This document shows positions 1 to 8,682 of a DNA stretch of 64,000 bases, one piece after another. The stretch is from Septoria linicola (lineage: Eukaryota > Ascomycota > Dothideomycetes > Mycosphaerellales > Mycosphaerellaceae). Position 1 is the first letter of the stretch. Every line of letters begins with the position of its first letter. Both the position numbers and the translations under genes were made by a program. The notes under the pieces were generated by a model, which was given only the letters and a program-made list of their open reading frames with translations, was not told the DNA's origin and did not search any database. The stretch is from positions 806,001 through 870,000 of the forward strand of contig CP099425.1 of assembly GCA_024114885.1 (NCBI GenBank), in the 5' to 3' direction.

Positions 1-2850
1 GGCTAGCTAGTAGATACTAATTTACTTATAGAGCTTATTCGAATAGGTTCTAAGAGTATATTATACTCTCCTTAATTAGGTTTTTAAATAAAATATAGTT
101 ATTATTTAAAACGATAACTAAAAAAAATAAGAGTTTAAATTTTATTAGCTATCTAAAAGATAGATCGTTAAACTTTTTTATAATACTAAGGCTATATTAA
201 TTATACCTAATAAGTAAGAGCGTGTCGTGTCGTATAGTTCGACTATTTATAGTAAGGCGCGTCTATCTTACTTATTTAAGTAATCTACTAAGTAACTATA
301 GTAGTATAATATTACGTTAGCCTATACTATATACTAGGTCTAGGGCCTTAGACGTAATTAGTGTCCTTAGCTAAACGATTAGCGTCTAACGCTATACTAG
401 AGCTTATTCTAAGCGTTCTATATACTAGAGAATACGAGATTACCTAGATAGATCTAGCCTATCTTATAGCCTCTACGCTATCTAAACGAGAGCGTTTTTA
501 TACTAAACTAGAGTCTAATCGAAGACTATTATAGGTATAGAGACTCTAAGTAAATCTCTAATATAGTAAGTCGTCTTACTATCTATATAATAATTACTAA
601 ATAGATCTATACTAAGAGGTACTAGAGGTTTATAACTTTTCTAGATTAGAGCGATATCTATATTCTAGAGGCTTCTATATTATTATAGCTCTTTAAGTCG
701 CCTCTTACGTAGGCTTCTTTAGGCCTCTTATTAATATTTATAGTATATTAGTTCTCGCTTTAAGGCTACTATCTACTCTCTATACTTCTAGTTCTAGTAT
801 AAGAGAGAGGAGATAGCTCTACCTTCGGCTCTATTAATAGATAATAACTACTCTAATACTAACCTTCTAGGTAGGTATAAGAGTAGTCGCTATAGAATAA
901 GACCTATTTAGAGAGTAATAGTCTTATAATATATATATTAACTAGTAGTAACGAGCTTAAACTAGTAGTCTTAAGACTAAGAGCCTATACTAGGACTATA
1001 GGATATTAAATTAATTAAATAGAGTAAATATTACTATCTTAGAAACGAGCTACTACCTTACTTTTATACTAAAGCTACTAAGTATAGTATATAGGTAGGC
1101 CTTTACCTTACTACTAGCTAACGCGCTATTAAGGCGTAGCGATTACGCTAAGGAGGTAGTAGAGATAACTAACCTTCTACCTACTCTATAGACTAAGTTA
1201 TAGCTATAGGATAATTAGAGTATAAGAGACGTAGGTAGACTACTCGTAGCTCGTATCTATACGACTTATAAAGAATAGTATTCTTCGATAAAGAGAAGTA
1301 CTAACTCTAATCTATAGTAGTAGTTCTTAACGCCTATATAAGTAGTAGGTATAATTACTAAGATCGAAAAGCTATATATAAATATCTTAGACTTAATCCT
1401 TAGATATACTCGCGCGCTAGTATAAGCTAAGCTAAGTATAAGTATAGTATACTTATAAGCGATAAGTAATAGTAGCTAGTTTAAGTAATATACTATAAGA
1501 GAGAGAAATATCTAAGTAGACGATTTACTATACGTACTTAAGGACTACGCCTTACGAACGTAAGTAATTCGTATATATTACGATAATACTCTAGTAGGCT
1601 ATTTTAGTAAGAATAAGACTATCTTACTAGTACGAAGGAAGTACTAGTAGCTAGAGATAACTAAGGATATCGTATAATATATAGAATCCTATAGGAGTTA
1701 CTAGAAGATAAAAGCGCGTCGCTATCGACTATATAGTAAGCTAACTACGCTACCTATACTAGATCGTCTATTCTAAGAGTTAACTTAGGATTTTATTATA
1801 GACCTTCTACTAAGTAAGTAAGGAGTATACGTATATAATACGATTCTAGTTATTATCGACTAATATATAAAGATAGTTATCTTTGTCCTAACTATAAAGA
1901 GATATACTAGTAGTAACCTTATAAGAGTCTTAATATTAGAAGTAATTAGGTATTATAGTATACTTATAAGTATTATTAGTAATAGAAGGTCTATATTTAT
2001 AAGTTAGTTTTATTCTAACTTCTACTACGAGGCGTATATAAAATATAAGCTAAGTATAGCGTTCTATCTATAAACAGATAGGTAAACTAAAAGAGTAAAT
2101 TAGACGCTTAAGACTTATCTACGTATCTACTACGTAGAGTAATAAGATAACTAGGTAGACCTATTAGTATAAGCCGAGTTCGTATATAATAATAGTATAT
2201 ATACGATACTAAAAGTATTACTATTTATAGCGCTATATAGTTTTAATCTAGAGCTAGTAACGAGTAGGCGAGAAGCTCGAAGCGCGCTTTCTAAAAGAGA
2301 GATACTAGCTACTAAGGAAGCTATAGAAAGATTAAAGAAGAACTATAAGACGCTAAGTAAATACTAGCGCGAAGTAAGTAAGGCGTAGGCTAGGTACTTT
2401 AATAATAGGTATTAGGCTAAGGAATATAAGGTCGGCGATATAGTCTTACTATTAATAAAGAACCTATAATTAAAGGTTTCTTTAAAGAAGTTAGTAGATA
2501 AGTTTACTAGGCCTTTTAAGATAATTAATATAGTAGGAAAGTAGGCGTATCGCTTAGCCTTACTACTAGACGCTCTTTTCTATAACGTATTTTATATATT
2601 ACTTCTAGAACCTTAGAAGAGTAGTAAGACGTAGGTAGAGAGTATACTACTTATAGACTACTAGAGTAAATAAGAAGTTAAGAAGATCCTTAGAACTCGA
2701 GTAAAGAAGAGCGTACGCTAGTACTTAATCTACTAGTAGAGCTAGCCTAAAGAGTATAACTAGTAGGAACCTAAAGAATATATTAGTAGCTATATAGTAC
2801 TAGACGTATTCGAAGCGTAGCGCGTAAGTAGGTACGTAGTAAGATAGAAG
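1..2850 (+). mobile_element. Ty3/gypsy chromovirus retrotransposon relic
   Basis: Translating frame 1 while ignoring stops gives a recognisable pol C-terminus. At about 1519-1740 there is the linker and zinc-binding region of integrase; at 1789-2230 the integrase core, including the tract before the catalytic Asp region (ILVIID near 1842) and a degraded HPQTDGQTER-like motif near 2056-2090; at 2671-2800 a chromodomain whose tryptophan codons became TAG. All stops lie where TGG, CAG, CAA or CGA would be expected, so damage is by transitions, and frame 1 holds from about 1111 to 2800 with no obvious indel. A possible RNase H end lies near 1110-1150. I could not find reverse transcriptase motifs in 1-1100, so the element is cut by the window edge or too decayed there. 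Flanking LTRs were not identified. Confidence 0.82.
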
Positions 2851-3114
2851 CGCTAAGGCGCTAATACGCTAAGATACTAATATAGTAATACTAAGTACTA
2901 AGCGCTAAACCTATATATAGGAGTAAACTTTAAATTTAAGAGAATAAGAAAATTACTAAGATATTTAGAATATATCGAAGCGTAAACTATATTATTTATA
3001 TATATCTACTAAGTAGGTCGTATAGTACCTATAAGTAAGAAGTAAGAATCTAACTATAGCCTATATAGGCGTAAGTAGAGTATAAGAGGTATAGATAGAT
3101 AGCGAGCGAAACGC

Positions 3115-4440
3115 TTATTCGTCGTCTATAGAGAGCGCGTCGTCGCTAGCGTTTCTACTACTAGTAACGCTCTCTACGTCCTCTTTCTTATCCTCTTCTA
3201 CCTCTACCTTCTTATTAGATACTACGTTTTTAAAGAGCTTACTCTTCTTCTAGTTATTATCTTTAAAGTAGGCTACCTCTATAGTAGCGTCTAGAGTATC
3301 GCTAGAGGCGCCTATTATATAGTTAGTCTATAAAGAGTATTAGTATTATAGAGAGATCGTATAGGAAAAGTAGATATATCTCGTATTATAGCTTAAATAT
3401 AGCTACTATAAAGTTAGACTAGCGCTAGGTCTCTACTAGACTAGTAACGGATATCGTACTAGTCGCTAGTAGAGCGAGTATACTCGCCTTATATAGTATA
3501 TCCTAGCTACTAACTACCTTATCTTTATTACTAGTAAAGATCCTCTTAGAGGTCTTAATAGAAGTATAGAGGCTCTTTAGGTAGCGCTTTACCTACTCTT
3601 TATATATGTTTTTAGAGAGAGTCTCTAGCTACTAGTAGTAGTATAGTACGTAGTATACCTACTACTTAAGGTTACTATTAGTAATATACTTATATAGGTA
3701 GTATTAGCGCTTATAGCGCTAATACTTAATCTTCTAGCTAGGCTTTATTACTCTATTATACGCTAGCTCGTCGTCTATATATAGTCCGTTAGTAGATAAA
3801 GTGTAGTTAAGGAGTATTCGAGGAGCTATACTATTATAAGTATACTTAATATAGTAGAAGTAGATATCGATATCTCTATAGCCTTTAATATCGTCGATAG
3901 TATAAGGTAAGTAGTTCGAGACTACGACTCTAGTACGTTTTAGTAGTATTATACTTACGTTAGTAGTACGATTATTATATAGAGAGACTAGTTTTACTAA
4001 GAATATAGAAAATATTATATATATAGAGAGAAAGTCTAAGAGAGAGTTAGAAGAGTTTTTAAGAATATACTCGAGCTACGAATTATAGTCGCTATAATAA
4101 GGAATATATTACTACGTAAACGTAATACGTATAGTAACTCTTTACTTTATAGTATAGATTTATATAATACGCTAAAGGTTCGTAGGTATAACGTATTAGA
4201 GACGCGATAGGTATAGAATAGATAAAGTATATTATAAAGACTAAATAGGAAGCCTAGAATATAATCTATAAAGTAAGGATATTACTAAGAGTAGCTCTCT
4301 TAGAGAGAGAAGATAGTTATAAGAGCTAGGTAAGGTTAAAGGTTAAGACCTACCTTAGGCTCGTAAGCTTAGCGTATAGTATAATTATAGTATACGTATA
4401 TATCTAAAAGGAAGTAAGAATTAGTCTTATAATATCCTAA
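3115..4440 (-). mobile_element. Unidentified RIP-degraded coding relic
   Basis: On the minus strand, one frame is readable with few stops from about 4440 to 3370; the stops look like converted Trp or Gln codons. A second frame is readable from about 3480 down to a stop at 3115-3117 and ends in a Lys/Glu/Asp-rich acidic tail. The two frames overlap around 3370-3480, so either a frameshift joins them or only one is ancestral. I recognise no domain. It directly follows the transposase relic on the same strand, so it may be that element's C-terminal half, a second gene of it, or a separate nested element. Confidence 0.45.
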
Positions 4441-5338
4441 TAGTCTTATTAGAAGAGCGCTCTATATATTACTATATATCTCTTTTATACTTAAACTCTA
4501 GTATTATATAGCTATTATAGCTATCTAGAATTAGTAGCCTCTTCTAACTAATAGTCCTATACTTAGTATAGTTATTAAAGTACTAAATCTACTAGAATAA
4601 ATAATTAAAGAAAGTCTAGCCTTTTAGACTAACTCCTAGCTTCTATATTAATAGAAGGTTATAGAACTAGGCTCTATTTATTTCCTTACTAGAGAAGATA
4701 ATATATAGAGATACTAACTAGCCTTCTATATTAATATAGGTAATAACTATCTACTACTATATTAAATTAGAAACTAAGGCCTTTAGTTACTACCTATACT
4801 CTATAATAGTAATAACTATAGTATTCTAATAGTATCTAAGGCGAAATCTACTCTTATTAAAGTTATATATATTATACTATATAATTCTATAGTAGGTAAT
4901 TATATTCTAAACGAGCCTAAACTACTCTATAATAACCTTAGGATCTTTATTCTTTACTCTTTAATTCGATAGCCTTTATAATAGCTATATTTCTAGGCCT
5001 AGATAGCGTTTAATAAAGTTATAAGCCTATCGCTATCTAACCTCTTTTCTAGAGTATACTCTAAGGATTAAAGAAGCCTAGGTATAGATAATAGCCTATA
5101 TTAGTAAATAACTATATAAATCTAGGTCTAATATTCTCTAATAAACTACTTCTTCTTTAATAGGCGTTAAGGCTCTATTACTATATAGTATACTAGCGAG
5201 TAGAGGCGTACCTTTAACTCTATAGTTAATAGTAGAATATTTAACTCTATAAGTAGCTATAGCGCGTTATACGCTTAGAAAACGACCTAATCGGTAGTTA
5301 TAAATAGTATACTAAATAGCCTATTCGTTTAGAGATAT
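4441..5338 (-). mobile_element. pogo/Fot1-type DDE transposase relic
   Basis: Reading the minus strand from 5338 (an ATA where ATG is expected) gives an N-terminal helix-turn-helix of the Psq/CENP-B kind, with the pattern Ala-Thr-Tyr-Arg-Val then Tyr-Arg-Val-Lys-Gly and Leu-Thr-Pro. The CENP-B-type second DNA-binding segment follows, with NFIKRYLGLE near 4990-5030 resembling the family motif NFIKRHPELK. The DDE_1 core then appears: a degraded IYNFDE block near 4840-4870, an INIEGWLVSPYIIF-like block near 4690-4735, and an RLLILD block carrying the second acidic residue near 4505-4540. Stops are RIP-type. In the first catalytic block the Asp-Glu pair reads Asn-Lys. The region following the second acidic block is not convincingly recognised. 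Confidence 0.75.
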
Positions 5339-5401
5339 TATCGCGTAAAATAGTAGAATAATAGACGCGTTTAATAGTAGTAGTAGATACGAGACGGAAG
5401 T

Positions 5402-5435
5402 TGATACACGAACCTATCTGATACACCAACCTATC
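5402..5435. repeat. 17-bp tandem direct repeat at RIP boundary
   Basis: TGATACAC(G/C)AACCTATC occurs at 5402-5418 and again at 5419-5435 with one mismatch. It sits exactly where RIP-type sequence gives way to normal sequence. It could be a remnant of a transposon end or a subterminal repeat. No inverted partner was found by eye. Confidence 0.7.
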
Positions 5436-5619
5436 AAACACGTTAGCCCTACCAAGAACCGATGTTCGGCTCCGTGGCTTGGCGGCGGGGTATTTCCTGA
5501 CGATTTCGCGCCCTATACTGCATGCCCTGTCATAAACAGCCTGAGCGTTCGAGAATTAGAGAATTAGCTTACGACATTTGGAAGTGATGAAAATGATCAT
5601 GATACTTTCTCAACCCCCA

Positions 5620-6960
5620 TTACTGTTCATGCGACGCGATAGAAATCCAGCAGCCTCCTACAACGACCTCTTCGGCCTCATTCATACTTTCGTTGTCACT
5701 CTCGCTGTCACTTTCATCGCATTCTTTATGTATCGAGAGGTGCTGCTGTGCTAACAGTGCTGAGGTCCGTTGACCAGTGTCGGATGTGAAGCTCATCGCA
5801 GTGGCTGGGGTGGCCAATTCATCCAGAGTGCTATGCCGGTACAGTATACCATCTTCAGTAGCAGTAATCGTCCACGGCGATTGGGTGGTGCTGTCACTAG
5901 ATTCCTGGCTGTCGCTTGTGCGCTCCTGCGGTACTTGTACAGTACTCTGCCGTATCTGCTTAAGATGCATCGAAGCTCGTTTCGCCCACGACAGCGGGCG
6001 TAGCGCATCAACTTTCCTTGTTAGACGTTCTGATCGTATATGTGGCGCGAAGGCCGCAGATGTGTTGACCACTACCGACGCCGGCGGAGAATCTTTCCCT
6101 ATACTGGTCACGTCTGTAAAGGAAGTTTTTGTAGGCGAAGCGTCCAGCTCCGCCATGAGTGTCCCATCACTATTCCTTGGCAGTAGCACATCGTTCATCA
6201 AACCATTGACTTTTGCGAATTCGTAGACATTGCATTCTTCCTGAGCTAGATCTTCATTTCGCTCTGTCGGAGTTGCCACCTGTTGCCGTCTGACTGGCGG
6301 CTTGTGAGGCGTCCTCGTCCTGCTCCTGACGGAAGAAGCCTGCGCGCTGACTGGCGTGCGACAAGTCCAATGAGGTTCGAAAGCTTTGTCGAGCGGAAAC
6401 TCTTTGAAGCACGCCTCAAAGTCTGTGCGGAACTTGAGCTCGCCGTCTGACTGCTGTCTCAGTTGTCGTCGGATGATGAGGAGATGCATGTCTTCGTTGT
6501 AGCGAGAATGGCGTTCGAAGCGGTTTAACCTGACGGAACTTCTCGCTGAGCTAGATTTGGGAGTGACCAGGTCGCATGGTTTTGCAGTATAGTTGCCATC
6601 AATCGTCGACGGCGTAGTATTGCCGAATACTTGTATGTCGCAGATGCAGCTTGTCGCCGGATCTTCAGTAGCCTTGTCATGACTAGGTCTGCGAGGTAGG
6701 TATGCAGCCACATCGGATCTTCGCTCAATCGATTGCCATGCTTCCGCGATTTCTCCTCGCAGCCGGACACTGGGATCTATCGGTCGTGGTTCTGACGCCT
6801 TTTTCCCAGTGACGCGTTCTCGTGCATTGTTGTCTTGTTCCAAAGCTTCGGCGAGCGCCATGTTGTGCAACAGCTCCATCAAACCGGAGAGCACAAATCG
6901 ACGAAACACGTGGTGAAAGAAGGACAACAGATGCAGTGCATAGTGAAATACGAGAAGCAT
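5620..6960 (-). CDS. Hypothetical protein, low complexity
   Basis: A single-exon frame of 446 residues starting at an ATG; I recognise no family. The first 27 residues are hydrophobic and aromatic, while later Met codons at residues 28 (about 6879) and 35 (about 6858) precede ordinary soluble sequence, so the true start may be one of these. The body is polar and rich in Ser, Thr, Arg and Glu. A charged helix-like stretch with many Arg and Phe residues lies around 145-190, and an acidic Asp/Glu/Ser tract lies near the C-terminus (about 415-432). It is the first gene after the RIP block, so it may be lineage-specific. Its base composition is normal and shows no RIP-type stops. It is convincing as a gene mainly because of its length; the function is unknown. 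Confidence 0.55.
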   Translation of the reverse strand: MLLVFHYALHLLSFFHHVFRRFVLSGLMELLHNMALAEALEQDNNARERVTGKKASEPRPIDPSVRLRGEIAEAWQSIERRSDVAAYLPRRPSHDKATEDPATSCICDIQVFGNTTPSTIDGNYTAKPCDLVTPKSSSARSSVRLNRFERHSRYNEDMHLLIIRRQLRQQSDGELKFRTDFEACFKEFPLDKAFEPHWTCRTPVSAQASSVRSRTRTPHKPPVRRQQVATPTERNEDLAQEECNVYEFAKVNGLMNDVLLPRNSDGTLMAELDASPTKTSFTDVTSIGKDSPPASVVVNTSAAFAPHIRSERLTRKVDALRPLSWAKRASMHLKQIRQSTVQVPQERTSDSQESSDSTTQSPWTITATEDGILYRHSTLDELATPATAMSFTSDTGQRTSALLAQQHLSIHKECDESDSESDNESMNEAEEVVVGGCWISIASHEQ

Positions 6961-7325
6961 GCTCGTGGCAGGAGAAGGGAAGAGAAAGAAGACATGTTCG
7001 AGGAAATGCTTACTAGACTATAATGTAAAACAGCAGGAAACGTACATGGTGGTTGTGGCGCACGAATGCTCCCATGATCCAGTCTACTCCGCCATTCTCA
7101 TCAGCATGTGGCAGGTGCAGCAGCTGTATTGTAGCGGGGGAGGATATATTGAGGGTGTGGTCCCGTCGGTGAGAAATAGCGAGGTTGCTGATGACTTGCA
7201 TGAAGATGCAGCAATCCTTGTCCTTGGAGGAAAACAACCATCGCTCCGTTCCGTGTATCGGCAAGTCTCGGCGAAGTTGTTCATAAGCGATGTGCGACAC
7301 TCGCTAGCTAAGCGCGATCAGACAT

Positions 7326-8250
7326 TCATGACTTAGATCCCTGGTTGATCCAAGCCTCGTCGAGATTGTTCATGAAGTGCTCTTCGCCGAACGGCAAGTT
7401 GGCCTTGCCCCAGTTGTTGTCGTTCAGAGCCCGCACTGCGGGCAAGGGAAGGACATCATAATCGATCATAGGATACTCGAAGCCCTCATGGCCTTCGCTC
7501 TCGGCCTTGAAACGCAGTTGATGGTTGAGCGGCGCTTTTTGATAGTACTCGACTTCTTGCAGACTGCCATGCTTGTCGTAAACTCCGATCTCCCCATGCT
7601 TCTTGAAGCCGCCGTGAGCTGATGCAGCCGCTCCGATGACGCTCAGGTCTTCAGCTGTGTTGAACATGTCAGCATGTTACGTGAGATGTCATTGACGTGC
7701 ACTTACGACCATTGACCCAGACCACGATACTTTCCCATTCGTGCCTATGCCCTCCGTTGGCTGGGCCATTAACGTTTTGGTCCTTTGGCATATACCATGA
7801 GTACATGATGGCGTAACGGCCCTTATGCCAAGCGCCACGAACGTATGTCTGGCCTTCGTGGTGATCCTTGCCGGGGTTACAGTGACCATTTATCGATCCG
7901 GAGTTCTTCAGCCCTTTGTTGACCTGTCCCGTGCCACTCACAGCTGTGTAAGGGTGACAGCCAGAGTGGATGTGTAGGCTTGGGCGCAATAGCCACATTG
8001 CCATGCCCTCGGACCCTTCGCGCAAGTGCTCTTTCATTGGCACCATTGCATTGTGATAGATGCCTTCGAGATAGTGCGGGAACTTGGCGGTGAATGCCTC
8101 TTTTGTTTGGCGAGCTGGGTCCATTGACCAAGACTGCCACTTGCTGGGTGGAGTGATGACCACCATCTTTCCACGAGATGCAGCTGGTGCTGCTGCAGCA
8201 GGGCTGATGGCTACGGCCATTAGGAAGATGACAGCCGCAAGGAGACGCAT
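7326..8250 (-). CDS. NLP: NPP1-family necrosis-inducing protein
   Basis: Secreted protein of the NPP1/NLP family, which binds plant sphingolipids and can permeabilise dicot plasma membranes; some members are non-cytolytic. Two exons (8250-7707 and 7654-7326) are joined across a 52-base GTAAGT...ACACAG intron, giving 290 residues. Residues 1-21 form a signal peptide. The family heptapeptide appears as GHRHEWE at 167-173; the usual form is GHRHDWE, so the metal-ligand Asp is replaced by Glu. The two cysteines of type 1 NLPs are C98 and C124. After the intron the conserved SAHGG segment follows, and the C-terminal NLPFGEEHF block resembles the family's WGNANVPF end. Length and architecture are intact with no stop or frameshift. 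Cytolytic activity cannot be read from sequence. It lies about 2 kb from the RIP block, a common setting for effector genes. Confidence 0.93.
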
Positions 8251-8682
8251 GGTGCCGTGCTTGCGTCGATACTGAGTGGAATGATCGACTGTGTAAATAT
8301 CTGTAGTCTTGAGGAAGAAGAGTGTTCTCGGTGTCGAATACTCGATAGCATGGGAGATCTGTTGCAGTCGTAGCTTCGTTATTCATATAGCTGATAGCTG
8401 ATATCGAGCCTGTCCTCAAATTTTAGCATTCTCAAAAGCCGTGTGCTTACCAGCCAGCCAGACACTCTGCAGTTGGCCCACGCGACTCAAGCAGAGTTCT
8501 TGCGGTATGCGGCCTCACTCTGACACTCGGTCGCTCAGTGCAAACTTGTACTGCCGGAGCCGGCTGAGAGATGTAAAATTCTTCTTTGCTCATAGACTAA
8601 GCTAACGCCAACGCCTTCGCTAAGAGCATCGTACAAAACCGTCCTGTTGTCCAAGAAAATGCGACTACCAGCCAACCAAGCT
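8251..8682. other. Intergenic, 432 bases
   Basis: This lies between the start of the NLP gene and the end of the coiled-coil gene, both on the minus strand, so it holds the NLP promoter and the coiled-coil gene's 3' region. I see no gene or repeat. Confidence 0.6.

Larger units (their letters stand above)
1..5395. repeat. RIP-saturated transposon block
   Basis: The whole stretch is AT-rich, dominated by TA, CTA and TAG, and almost devoid of CpA and TpG dinucleotides; only isolated survivors are seen, for example near 1881, 2074, 3606 and 3801. CpG is still common. Loss of CpA/TpG with gain of TpA is the established signature of repeat-induced point mutation in Pezizomycotina. Because TpG is gone, ATG codons are nearly absent, so no ordinary open reading frame can be called. 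Normal dinucleotide use returns abruptly at about 5400. Confidence 0.92.

Noticed and set aside
1..1100. Reverse transcriptase domain of the gypsy relic
   Set aside because: I searched by eye for the YxDD-type and adjacent motifs in the plus frames and found none; not claimed.
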